A stretch of 64,000 nt of DNA from Bacteroidales bacterium (GTDB lineage: Bacteria > Bacteroidota > Bacteroidia > Bacteroidales > UBA932): the NCBI GenBank assembly GCA_022508605.1, contig JAFLUX010000004.1, forward strand, positions 1 to 64,000. Direction: 5' to 3'. This document shows positions 36,986 to 46,013 of the stretch, one piece after another (the stretch's first letter is position 1; every line of letters begins with the position of its first letter). The notes beneath the pieces are model-generated. The model saw only the letters and a program-made list of their open reading frames with translations. It was not told the DNA's origin and made no database searches. Position numbers and translations under genes: made by a program.

Positions 36986-38008
36986 CTATTTTCCTGTTTC
37001 AGCAAGGTGCTTTTCCCAGGCCCAGGCCGAGGCGAGCGTTTCCTCCACGCTGCGCAAGGCTTTCCATCCGAGCTTGCTCCAGGCAAGCGACGGGTCGGCC
37101 CAGATGGCGCTCACGTCCCCGCTCCTGCGCGGAGCGAACCTGCGCTTGAGCTTCACCCCGCTCGCCTTCTCGAAAGCGTTCACCAGTTCGAGCACCGACA
37201 CGGGTGTGCCGGTCCCGATGTTGAAGATTTCGTAGCGGGACTCCATGCGGCCGTCCAGCATCCTGTCCACCGCGCACACGTGCGATTTCGCGAGGTCGGT
37301 GATGTCTATGTAGTCGCGCAGGCACGTTCCGTCCGGGGTGGGGTAGTCGTTGCCGAAGATGCTGAGACATTCCCGCTTGCCTATGGCCGTCTGCGTGATA
37401 TAGGGCACGAGGTTGTTGGGCACGCCCCGGGGCAGTTCGCCTATGAGTGCGGACGGATGCGCCCCTATCGGGTTGAAATACCGCAGCGAAATCCCGTACA
37501 TGCCGTATGCCGCCGTGCAGTCCCGCAGGAAATCCTCGCATATCTGCTTGGTGTTTCCGTAGGGTGATGCCGCGCTTCGGCGCGGGCTCTCTTCCGTGAC
37601 GGGAGACGTGTCCGGCTCTCCGTACACCGTGGCGGATGATGAGAAAACCATGCCGCTTCCGCAGTTGCGGGCGGCTTCGAGCACGTTAAGGAAGGATACG
37701 AGGTTGTTCCGGTAGTATTTCAGGGGCTCGTCCACCGACTCTCCCACCGCCTTGAACGCGGCGAAGTGTATGACGGCGTCGATGCCGTATTTGCCGAAGA
37801 GGGCGTCCGTGGCGGCCTTGTCGCAAAAATCCACGCGCTCGAAAGGCGGGCGGAAGCCGAGTATGGCGCAGACGCCTTCGTAATTGGTGTCGTCGCAATT
37901 GGACATGTTGTCCGCAACCACCACGTCGTAACCCGCCTGGCTCAGCTCCACGGTGACATGGCTCCCGATGAAGCCGGCACCTCCGGACACAAGTACAGTT
38001 TTCTTCAT
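36986..38008 (-). CDS. galE: UDP-glucose 4-epimerase
   Basis: KKTVLVSGGAGFIGSHVTVELSQAGYDVVVADNMSN...VIHFAAFKAVGESVDEPLKYYRNN. Confidence 0.97.
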   Translation of the reverse strand: MKKTVLVSGGAGFIGSHVTVELSQAGYDVVVADNMSNCDDTNYEGVCAILGFRPPFERVDFCDKAATDALFGKYGIDAVIHFAAFKAVGESVDEPLKYYRNNLVSFLNVLEAARNCGSGMVFSSSATVYGEPDTSPVTEESPRRSAASPYGNTKQICEDFLRDCTAAYGMYGISLRYFNPIGAHPSALIGELPRGVPNNLVPYITQTAIGKRECLSIFGNDYPTPDGTCLRDYIDITDLAKSHVCAVDRMLDGRMESRYEIFNIGTGTPVSVLELVNAFEKASGVKLKRRFAPRRSGDVSAIWADPSLAWSKLGWKALRSVEETLASAWAWEKHLAETGK

Positions 38009-38014
38009 AACCTA

Positions 38015-38045
38015 CAAATTTAATTATTTTGCCCGAACATTCAAA
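38015..38045 (-). promoter_or_regulatory. galE promoter (TTTG-N19-TAAATTTG)
   Basis: Minus TTTG (38045-38042), spacer 19, TAAATTTG (38022-38015). Confidence 0.7.
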
Positions 38046-38058
38046 ATTCGTAACTTTG
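38028..38058 (+). promoter_or_regulatory. trmB promoter (TTTG-N19-TAACTTTG)
   Basis: TTTG 38028-38031, spacer 19, TAACTTTG 38051-38058. Confidence 0.7.
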
Positions 38059-38072
38059 CCGGAGGTACCATC

Positions 38073-38924
38073 ATGGGACACGACAAACTCAGGAAATTCG
38101 CAGAGAACGAATCGTTCTCCTGCCTGTTGCAGCCCTCTGCCGCAGAAGTGCTCGCGGACGGCTACATGAATCTTCGCGACCACGGTGTGAAAGGCCGCTG
38201 GGGGGAACGTTTCCACAATCCTGCGGCCTCGCTGGTGCTCGAGCTCGGCTGCGGCAAGGGGGAGTACACGATAGACCTGTCCATGCGGGAGCCGTCCCGC
38301 AACTATGTCGGGGTGGACATCAAGGGGGCACGCCTTTGGAAAGGGGCCAAATATGCCACGGAGCATAATCTGGGGAACGTTGGCTTTCTCCGCACCCGAA
38401 TAGAATTCATCACGGCCTTTTTCGCTCCCGGCGAGGTATCGGAGATTTGGCTCACTTTTTCCGACCCGCAGGTGCGCAGCGAAAACTCGCGCCTGACTTC
38501 TCCTCTCTTCCTCGAACGCTACCGCCGGTTCCTTGCTCCCGGGGGCCTCGTGCACCTGAAGACGGATTCGCGCTTCCTGTATCAGTACACCCTTGAGCTG
38601 TGCCGGGAAAACGCTCTCCCCGTGGAGGCCTTTTCGGACGACCTGTATGCCGAGGCCGGGCGTTTCGATCCCTGCCTTACCGAGGTGCAGACCTTTTATG
38701 AGAAGATGTTCCGCGACCAGGGCTATCCCATACGATACCTCCGTTTCCGGCTCGACGGCACCGACCCGCTCCGCTCCCCGGAGGGCTTCGATGCGGATTA
38801 CTGGCGCTCGGTAGAGGGGGACCGCACCCTTTTCGGGAGGGATACCGCGGAAACACGCAGGCAGAAGCTCCTGAGGGAAAAGGCCCCTAACGAGACTCGA
38901 ACCGGCAATAAATCAAAGAATTAA
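38073..38924 (+). CDS. trmB: tRNA (guanine-N7)-methyltransferase
   Basis: LVLELGCGKGEYTIDLSMREPSRNYVGVDIKGARLWKGAK...WLTFSDPQ; start at MGHDKL inside longer ORF. Confidence 0.93.
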   Translation: MGHDKLRKFAENESFSCLLQPSAAEVLADGYMNLRDHGVKGRWGERFHNPAASLVLELGCGKGEYTIDLSMREPSRNYVGVDIKGARLWKGAKYATEHNLGNVGFLRTRIEFITAFFAPGEVSEIWLTFSDPQVRSENSRLTSPLFLERYRRFLAPGGLVHLKTDSRFLYQYTLELCRENALPVEAFSDDLYAEAGRFDPCLTEVQTFYEKMFRDQGYPIRYLRFRLDGTDPLRSPEGFDADYWRSVEGDRTLFGRDTAETRRQKLLREKAPNETRTGNKSKN

Positions 38925-38929
38925 CAATT

Positions 38930-39646
38930 ATGATAATGAAAAAGCTAAGATTTGCCGCCGCATTGGCGATGATGACCATGCTTGCATGTGCATGCGACCC
39001 TGAACATTTTGAGGATGACATAGATGAACCCCTGGCCTCCATTTCGTACTGGGGAGAAGACGTGTATTCCTTTACCTATAACGACTCCGGACGAATCGCC
39101 ACGATTACGGACAATCTGAACGACATTCGGATTTCTGTCAGGTACAATCCTTTGATGCTGACTGTAGGCGGCTATGAAATAAAGAATATAAAGTGCAATG
39201 ACATGGGGTATATCGAGTCTTATTCGGAGCCGGACGGTGCGACGGCATATTGCGAATATGATGCGGACGGACACCTTCTCCAGTTTCGCATGGATGATTT
39301 CTACAAGGTGGACTTGAAATGGGAGAAAGATTGTTTAGTGCAGGTCAAGGACTATGATGAGGACGATTTGATGAACACTGTCAACTACGAATACAAAAAC
39401 GACGACAACCGCAACGGATTGTGGATACCCCTGTGGCCGGGCCCTATGGAGCTTCCGCATCTGATGACGACCGGACTGTTCGGCAAGATTCCGTCCAAGC
39501 TGGTTTCGAGGATAAGCTCGCAATATCCCGGAGGATATAACGCTTTCTCATATAAACTCAACAAGCAGGGCCTGATTTTGTCCATGCACGTGGACTTCGG
39601 TGACGGAGGCTCGTATGATGACTGGGTCTTCAACTATGATGATTGA
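38930..39646 (+). CDS. Lipoprotein, DUF4595-like (YD-like beta repeats)
   Basis: LACACDPEHF lipobox; SFTYNDSGRIATITDNLND pattern. Confidence 0.65.
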   Translation: MIMKKLRFAAALAMMTMLACACDPEHFEDDIDEPLASISYWGEDVYSFTYNDSGRIATITDNLNDIRISVRYNPLMLTVGGYEIKNIKCNDMGYIESYSEPDGATAYCEYDADGHLLQFRMDDFYKVDLKWEKDCLVQVKDYDEDDLMNTVNYEYKNDDNRNGLWIPLWPGPMELPHLMTTGLFGKIPSKLVSRISSQYPGGYNAFSYKLNKQGLILSMHVDFGDGGSYDDWVFNYDD

Positions 39647-39734
39647 CATGCCCCATCGTGGCTCCGCCCTGGAGAGGCAGCTCCGCTTTCTGCTGGACGG
39701 AGCGACTGAATAGTCCGGGATTTACGGAAACTAA

Positions 39735-39765
39735 AAGGCCGGGTGACTGAATGTCATCCGGCCTT
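39735..39765 (-). terminator. Intrinsic terminator of acpP (possibly bidirectional)
   Basis: 13-bp stem AAGGCCGGgTGAC/GTCAtCCGGCCTT, minus strand followed by TTAGTTT. Confidence 0.8.
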
Positions 39766-39785
39766 GAATGTTCAAAGTCAAAGGC

Positions 39786-40028
39786 TTAGCCAATCTTTTC
39801 GGCAACCTTGTCGATAGCGTCCTTGACGGTGCTTATCGTGCTGGTTTCCTCATCTGGAATCCTGATGCCGAACACCTTCTCGAACTCCATGAGGAGTTCC
39901 ACGGTGTCGAGAGAATCGGCGCCGAGGTCATTGGTGAAATTGGCGTCCTCGGTAACCTCTGAAGGCTCGACACCGAGTTTGTCAACGATAATGCCCTTTA
40001 CTTTTTCTACGATTTCTACGCGTTCCAT
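39786..40028 (-). CDS. acpP: Acyl carrier protein
   Basis: [58 protein letters not shown] phosphopantetheine site. Confidence 0.97.
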   Translation of the reverse strand: MERVEIVEKVKGIIVDKLGVEPSEVTEDANFTNDLGADSLDTVELLMEFEKVFGIRIPDEETSTISTVKDAIDKVAEKIG

Positions 40029-40073
40029 AAAATATTGGTTTAATAAATTAGTACTTCCGTTTAACGCAGTGCG

Positions 40074-40105
40074 CAAAGGTATGTATAATTATTCAGATAT
40101 ACAAG
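40074..40105 (-). promoter_or_regulatory. acpP promoter (CTTG-N20-TACCTTTG)
   Basis: TACCTTTG on minus (40081-40074), TTG 20 nt upstream. Confidence 0.6.
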
Positions 40106-41891
40106 ATTCTCTGCTTTCAATTATGGTTTTCGCGAGCTTAACTCCCACAAGGGCAGCCACTTCCTCTTCCGGCGCCGCCATTATCCTGGCAAGGGAACCG
40201 AAGTGCAGCATAAGTCTTTCCTCCGTCTTTGGCCCGACTCCCGGGATGTCTCTGAGCGCGCTGTGCAGGGCGGCCTTGCTGCGCAGGGAACGGTGGAACG
40301 TGATGCCGAAGCGGTGGGCTTCGTCGCGTATCTGCTGCAGCACTTTCAGAGCCTTTGAGTTACGGTCGAGGAACAGCGGGTACGGGTCGCCCGTCCGTAT
40401 CACTTCCTCCAACCTTTTGGCAAGGCCCACGACGAATATTCTTTTCTGCAGTCCCAGTTCGCATATGGCCTGCCATGCGAAGTTCAGTTGTCCCGCTCCG
40501 CCGTCGATTACGACGAGCTGCGGCAGGTCGTCGGGATTTTCTTCGAGCATGCGGGAGTAGCGGCGGTTCACCACCTCCTTCATGGATGCGTAGTCGTTGG
40601 CACCTATGACAGTCTTGATTTTGAATTTCCTGTATTCTTTCTTGGACGGCGCGGCGTCGCGGAACACCACGCAGGATGCCACTGGATTGGTGCCCTGGAG
40701 GTTGGAGTTGTCGAAACATTCGATATGGCGCGGGAGTTCCTTCATGCCCAGCGCCTTGCCGAGCTCGCGCACCACCTCGCCGCGGTATTCGTCCGGGTTG
40801 CTGTGCTCGCGCTGTTTCAGCGAGTTGAAGTGAAACTCCTTGGCGTTTTTCGCGCTCAGCTCCAGCAGTGCGAGCTTGTCGCCCCTGGCCGGTATGTGGA
40901 AATTCACGCCGTCTATCTCCACGTCGGGCAAGAATGGCACTATGACCTCTTTCGACAGCTCTCCGAACTTTTGCTCTATCTCCGCCACGAAGCTGCTCAG
41001 CACCGATGACTGTTCTTCCTCTATCTGCATGCGGAACCCTAAGTTGAGACTGCGCACTATGGCCCCTCCGCGCACCCGCATGAAGTTGCCGTAGGCGTCG
41101 AAACCGTCGAATACGACGGAGAACACATCCAGGTCCCTGTCGCGTTCGGAGCTGATGACGGACTTGGCATAATGGCGCTGCAGGGACTCCATGCGCTGTT
41201 TGCACAGCTGCGCGCCCTCGAAATCGAGCCGTTCCGACGCCTCGAACATGGCGGTCCTGTATTTCGAGATGATTTCGCTGGCCCCGCCTTTCAGCAGGTG
41301 CACTATTTCCGCAATCCAGCCGTTATACTCTTCGGTGGAAACGGCGCCCGTGCAGCATCCGCGGCAGCGGCCTATGTGGTAGTCGAGGCAGGGACGCACC
41401 TTGCCCCGCAGTATGGTGTCGGAGTCTATGCGCAGACGGCAGCTTCGGAGCGGCCAGTTTCCGCTGAAAAATTCGAGGAGGCTGCGTGCGTGGAACACGG
41501 AACTGTAGGGCCCGAAATAGCGGGACCCGTCCTGCACCACGCGGCGTGTAAGGAACACCCTCGGGTACGGCTCGGCCGTGACGCATATCCACGGATAGGT
41601 CTTGGAATCTTTCAGGAGTATGTTGTATCGGGGCTTGTACTCCTTTATCTGATTGTTCTCGAGCAGCAGGGCATCGGCCTCGGATGCGACGACCGAGTAC
41701 TGGACATCGGCAATCTTGCCGACGAGCACGCGGGTCTTGGCGTTGAGGCGTTCCGGCTCCACGAAATACTGGTGCACGCGTTTGAAAAGGTCCTTGGCCT
41801 TGCCCACGTAGATGACGGTCCCCTTGTCATCGTAGTAGCGGTAGACTCCGGGGCTGTGCGGCAGCAGTTCTATCTTTTCCCTTACGGTCAC
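40089..41891 (-). CDS. uvrC: Excinuclease ABC subunit C
   Basis: GIY-YIG-like PHSPGVYRYYDDKGTVIYVGKAKDLFKRV; C-terminal HhH DIPGVGPKTEERLMLHFGS. Confidence 0.97.
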   Translation of the reverse strand: MTVREKIELLPHSPGVYRYYDDKGTVIYVGKAKDLFKRVHQYFVEPERLNAKTRVLVGKIADVQYSVVASEADALLLENNQIKEYKPRYNILLKDSKTYPWICVTAEPYPRVFLTRRVVQDGSRYFGPYSSVFHARSLLEFFSGNWPLRSCRLRIDSDTILRGKVRPCLDYHIGRCRGCCTGAVSTEEYNGWIAEIVHLLKGGASEIISKYRTAMFEASERLDFEGAQLCKQRMESLQRHYAKSVISSERDRDLDVFSVVFDGFDAYGNFMRVRGGAIVRSLNLGFRMQIEEEQSSVLSSFVAEIEQKFGELSKEVIVPFLPDVEIDGVNFHIPARGDKLALLELSAKNAKEFHFNSLKQREHSNPDEYRGEVVRELGKALGMKELPRHIECFDNSNLQGTNPVASCVVFRDAAPSKKEYRKFKIKTVIGANDYASMKEVVNRRYSRMLEENPDDLPQLVVIDGGAGQLNFAWQAICELGLQKRIFVVGLAKRLEEVIRTGDPYPLFLDRNSKALKVLQQIRDEAHRFGITFHRSLRSKAALHSALRDIPGVGPKTEERLMLHFGSLARIMAAPEEEVAALVGVKLAKTIIESRESCISE

Positions 41892-41903
41892 TTCGCGTAT
41901 TCC

Positions 41904-42809
41904 TCAGACTAATTCGGCAATCATCTCCAGCCAGACGGCATCCGTGTTGTCGAAGGTGCCGGCCGATGTGCTGTCTATGTCGAGTACCGCCTGCACGGCC
42001 CCGTCCCTTATCAGCGGCACGACTATCTCGGAACGCGATTCGCTGCTGCATGCTATGTGCCCGGGGAACTCCTCCACGTCGGGCACGACTATGGTGCGGC
42101 GCTCTTTCCATGCCGTTCCGCACACTCCGCGGCCGAAAGCTATGCGGAAGCATGCCGGAGGGCCCTGGAACGGCCCGAGGACGAGCTGCCCGTCAATCAC
42201 GCGGTAAAAACCCGTCCAGAAAAACTTCATCGCCGAGGCAATCATCGCGGCCGCCTGGGCCTGCCGCGCCACGGGGTCACTCTCGTCGCCGAGGGCAAGG
42301 GCCAAGTCCTGCCACAAGCGCAGATAGCGGAAGGCTTTCAGCGGCACATGGCAATACCCGCCGGGGTTCTTGTCAAGATAGTCCCTGTGCCGTTCTTCCG
42401 CCGGCCAAAAGGAGCGCAGCGGCGCCAGTTCCGTGGCAATGGGAGTCGAAAAGCGCTCCTGCACTGCCCTGAAACATGATTCTATCACCGGCCTTTCGCT
42501 TTCGTCTCCGTAGTACACTCCGCTGCGGTAACGTGTCCCCTCGTCGTGCCCCTGGCGGTTTTGGGCCAGCGGGTCTATCAGCGCGAAGAACAATTTCACG
42601 AGGGTCGCCAGATTCACCCTTTGCGGGTCATAGCTCACCTGCACTGTCTCGGCGTGTCCGGTGGAGTCGGTGTAGACCTGCTCGTAAGAAGGAGACTCCG
42701 TGTCTCCGTTGGCATAGCCCGGAACGGTGCGGAGCACCCCGTCCACACCCTTGAAAAAATGCTCGACGCCCCAGAAACAGCCTCCGGCAAACCAAATCGT
42801 CTTTTCCAT
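41904..42809 (-). CDS. msrA: MsrA fused to a GAF-domain free-methionine-(R)-sulfoxide reductase
   Basis: FAGGCFWGVEHFFKGVDGV (MsrA) followed by FFWTGFYRV...LGPFQGPPACFRIAFGRGVCGTAWKERRTIVVPDVEEFPGHIACSSESRSEIVVPL (fRMsr). Confidence 0.9.
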   Translation of the reverse strand: MEKTIWFAGGCFWGVEHFFKGVDGVLRTVPGYANGDTESPSYEQVYTDSTGHAETVQVSYDPQRVNLATLVKLFFALIDPLAQNRQGHDEGTRYRSGVYYGDESERPVIESCFRAVQERFSTPIATELAPLRSFWPAEERHRDYLDKNPGGYCHVPLKAFRYLRLWQDLALALGDESDPVARQAQAAAMIASAMKFFWTGFYRVIDGQLVLGPFQGPPACFRIAFGRGVCGTAWKERRTIVVPDVEEFPGHIACSSESRSEIVVPLIRDGAVQAVLDIDSTSAGTFDNTDAVWLEMIAELV

Positions 42810-42893
42810 AATGCTCGCTTGAAAGTGTAAACTTAGTAAATTTTTGTCAAAATCAGTGGAATTATTATATTAGCGGGGTAAAACTAAAACCGA

Positions 42894-44585
42894 ATGAGCC
42901 TTAAAAGCCAGTTAGTTGCCAACACTCTGGTTGGCATAGCGGGGAGCTTGGAAATGTCGCGCCTGAACCGTGCGCTCAGACATCCCCGCATCGCAAGTGC
43001 AGACACACTCAGGACTATTCTCAGATATGCGCAGAACACGGCGTACGGGAAGGAGCACGGGTTTTCGGAGATTCTTAAGGCAAGAAACGACACCGAACTC
43101 TTCCGCCTTTACCGAGCGCACGTCCCAGTCAATGATTACGAGGCCCTTCGCCCGTGGGTGGAGCGTCACAAAAAGGGAGAATCCAGCGTCCTCATCCCGG
43201 GGAAGCCTGTGATGTACGCCACGACGTCGGGCACGACGTCGGAACCGAAATGGATACCTATTTCTGCGGAGTATCTGCGCAACGTCTACGGGAAGATGAC
43301 GAGGGTGTGGCTCTACAATTTCATAAAATACCGGCCGAAGGTGTTCAGCGGGTCCATCCTGACCATAGTGGGAAAGGTCGTCGAGGGATATGCGGAGGAC
43401 GGGACCATGTACGGCTCCGTTTCCGGCGTCACGAGGATAGACGCCCCGTCCTTCATAAAGAAACTGTATTCCAATCCTACCTGCGTCTATTCCATATCTG
43501 ACTACACGGCACGCTATTATGTGCTCATGCGCCTTGCCGTAGAGCAGGACATCACGCTGTTCATAACCCCCAATCCCTCCACAGTGGTCGAGATGATGGC
43601 CAATGCGGAGCAGTATTTCGACGACTACATATCCGACATAGAGGCCGGCACCGTGTCGTCCAAATTCGCCATAGAGCCGGAGATACTGCGGGAGTTGTAC
43701 GGCAGCCTGAAACCCAATCCGGAAAGGGCGCGGGAACTGCGTGCCCTCAAGGAACGCCACGGCACGCCGCTGCCCCGGCATTACTGGCCGAACCTCCAGA
43801 TACTCAGCACCTGGAAATGTGGAAACACGGCCATATACATCGACAAGATGGAGGGCATGTTCCCGGAGGGCACTTTCCACCAGGAGCTGGGATATTTCAG
43901 TTCAGAGTGCCGTTTCGGGCTTACTCTCGACGAATCCATCAACACCTCGCTTTTCCCGCATTTCCATTTCTACGAGTTTGTCGAGGAGAGCGAGCTGGAA
44001 TCCGAGAATCCGAAATTCCTCACTGTGGACGAATTGGAGGAGGGGCGCAGGTACTGTCCTTTCGTGACCACTTTTTCTGGCCTGTACCGCTACAACATGA
44101 ACGACCTCGTGGAAGCCGGCCCGAAACGGCTGGGAACCCCCACGGTACACATGTGTCAGAAAGTCAACGGAATAGTGTCCATAACAGGAGAGAAGCTGCA
44201 CGAAAGCCAGTTCATAGATGCAGTGGAACAGGCCGAAAAGCAGACGGGGCTGAAGACCCGTTTCTTCGTGGGCTTCGCCGACCTCAAGCTGCTCGGATAC
44301 CGTTTCTACTATGAATTCATCAACAAGAACGTGACCCAGGAGCAGATGGAGCATTTCAACAATCTGGTGGACGAGAACCTGAAAAAGCGCAATATAGAGT
44401 ATGAAAGCAAGAGGGCCTCGATGCGCCTGCGCGAGCCGCTGCCCTACAGGCTCGTGGCGCACTCTTTCCGGCGCTTCAAAATGGAATGCCTGAAGGAGGG
44501 CTTCAGGGACGGGCAGTTCAAGATGCTGCTGCTGCTCCAGGATGAGTACCGTCACGCCAAATTCAAAAAGCTCATAGAAAAATAA
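42894..44585 (+). CDS. GH3 auxin-responsive promoter family protein (acyl-adenylate/amidosynthetase-like)
   Basis: PVMYATTSGTTSEPKWIPISAEYLRN; PNLQILSTWKCGNTAIYIDKMEGMFP. Confidence 0.9.
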   Translation: MSLKSQLVANTLVGIAGSLEMSRLNRALRHPRIASADTLRTILRYAQNTAYGKEHGFSEILKARNDTELFRLYRAHVPVNDYEALRPWVERHKKGESSVLIPGKPVMYATTSGTTSEPKWIPISAEYLRNVYGKMTRVWLYNFIKYRPKVFSGSILTIVGKVVEGYAEDGTMYGSVSGVTRIDAPSFIKKLYSNPTCVYSISDYTARYYVLMRLAVEQDITLFITPNPSTVVEMMANAEQYFDDYISDIEAGTVSSKFAIEPEILRELYGSLKPNPERARELRALKERHGTPLPRHYWPNLQILSTWKCGNTAIYIDKMEGMFPEGTFHQELGYFSSECRFGLTLDESINTSLFPHFHFYEFVEESELESENPKFLTVDELEEGRRYCPFVTTFSGLYRYNMNDLVEAGPKRLGTPTVHMCQKVNGIVSITGEKLHESQFIDAVEQAEKQTGLKTRFFVGFADLKLLGYRFYYEFINKNVTQEQMEHFNNLVDENLKKRNIEYESKRASMRLREPLPYRLVAHSFRRFKMECLKEGFRDGQFKMLLLLQDEYRHAKFKKLIEK

Positions 44586-45187
44586 TGCACCGTGCGGTGA
44601 TATTCGACTTGGACGGGACGCTGTATGACAAGCGCTTCCTTCCTGTGCGCATGCTACTCCGCGACCTGCGCCATATATGGTGGATGCGAGCCGAGAGGCT
44701 TGCCCGCCGGGAACTGATGGGCCGGGACTTCGGCAATGCGGAGTCTTTTTTCGCCGCTTTTTTCGCCGCTGTACGAAAGCACATCCCTTCGGCCCCTTCT
44801 GAAAAGAAGATAAGCGAGTGGTACACGGAAACCTACATGCCGCTCATGGCGGAGCGGATTCGCAGCGGCTGCAAACTGTATCCGTGGGTCAGGGTGCGTT
44901 TTGCCGAACTGCGGGAGCAGGGGATAAGGACGGCTGTGTTTTCGGACTACGGCTTCGTCGCGGAAAAGCTCTCCGCCCTCGGCTTCGACGCCTCTTGGGC
45001 GGACCTGATAACCGACGCCCCGTCCATGGGCGGACTGAAACCTTCGGGGGCTTCTTTTCTGAGAGTGGCGGAAAAGCTCGGCGTGATGCCGTCGGAATGT
45101 CTTGTCGTGGGCGACAGGGAAGATACGGACGGGGCCGGGGCAAGGAATGCCGGCATGGAGTTCCGGCTTATTCGTCCGCGGGGATAG
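44585..45187 (+). CDS. HAD superfamily hydrolase
   Basis: MHRAVIFDLDGTLYDKRFL...TAVFSDYG...KPSGASFLRVAEKLGVMPSECLVVGDREDTDGAGARNAGM. Confidence 0.92.
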   Translation: MHRAVIFDLDGTLYDKRFLPVRMLLRDLRHIWWMRAERLARRELMGRDFGNAESFFAAFFAAVRKHIPSAPSEKKISEWYTETYMPLMAERIRSGCKLYPWVRVRFAELREQGIRTAVFSDYGFVAEKLSALGFDASWADLITDAPSMGGLKPSGASFLRVAEKLGVMPSECLVVGDREDTDGAGARNAGMEFRLIRPRG

Positions 45188-46013
45188 CAGGCCAGGGATT
45201 TTCCACTATTCCGGCCATTTCTTCCATGCGCCTGTGGGTTTCCTCCCGCACCCTGTCTATTTCAGTCTTGCGCGGGTTGTTCCTGTCGAATCCCACGGGC
45301 TTGCCTATGTGTATGGTGACGCAGGGGGTCTTGGCGGGGCCGAAAAGGCGGTACAGGCCGCGTCTTTTCCTGTAGGTGAGCACGAGGGGCAGCACCGGAC
45401 AGCCGAGCCGCCATGCTATTGTGAAAGCCCCTCTGCGGAACGGTCTTATCGGCTGATACCAGTTCCATCTGACGGCTTCGGGGAACACCAATATGCTGTC
45501 GCCCTTGCCGTGAAAATAGTCTATGGCCTCGTTGAACGGCCTCACCCCGGAGCTTTCCTCGGGCACCGGAATGCCTCCCATGCCGCGCAGGAAGTATCCG
45601 AGTCCGCCGTTGAAATGCTTGGCGAACATGGGTATGCGTATCCTGCGCCACGGGCGCACGGCCTGGTTGACTGCGAGGGCGTCGAATACGTAAACGTGGT
45701 TGCAGACCATCACGATGCCTTTTTCAAGCTCGTCCCCCAGCAGGGCGAGATTCTCCCGACCCTGTATCCGGAGTCCGAAATGAAGGCGGTTTATCGGGGC
45801 CGCCAGCAGCCACTTCACGAAGAAGGAGATTGCCTGATTGAGCCTGTAGCCGAAGGACCTGTCCACATAGGGGTATGAGTCGTCGAACTGATACTTCCCT
45901 TCTGAGGAATTCTCCTGCTTCACCTTCAGCAAGCGCTGGAAGGGGTCGTCGGGATACTGCATTCCGGTGTCCGGGACATGCACTCCGGGCTTGTTCACGG
46001 CTCTGTGCATCAT
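45168..46013 (-). CDS. 1-acyl-sn-glycerol-3-phosphate acyltransferase-like (PlsC domain)
   Basis: GIVMVCNHVYVFDALAV, FPEAVRWNWYQPIRPFRRGAFTIAWRLGCPVLPLVLTY; start MMHRAV with ATGA overlap to upstream gene. Confidence 0.8.
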   Translation of the reverse strand: MMHRAVNKPGVHVPDTGMQYPDDPFQRLLKVKQENSSEGKYQFDDSYPYVDRSFGYRLNQAISFFVKWLLAAPINRLHFGLRIQGRENLALLGDELEKGIVMVCNHVYVFDALAVNQAVRPWRRIRIPMFAKHFNGGLGYFLRGMGGIPVPEESSGVRPFNEAIDYFHGKGDSILVFPEAVRWNWYQPIRPFRRGAFTIAWRLGCPVLPLVLTYRKRRGLYRLFGPAKTPCVTIHIGKPVGFDRNNPRKTEIDRVREETHRRMEEMAGIVENPWPAIPADE

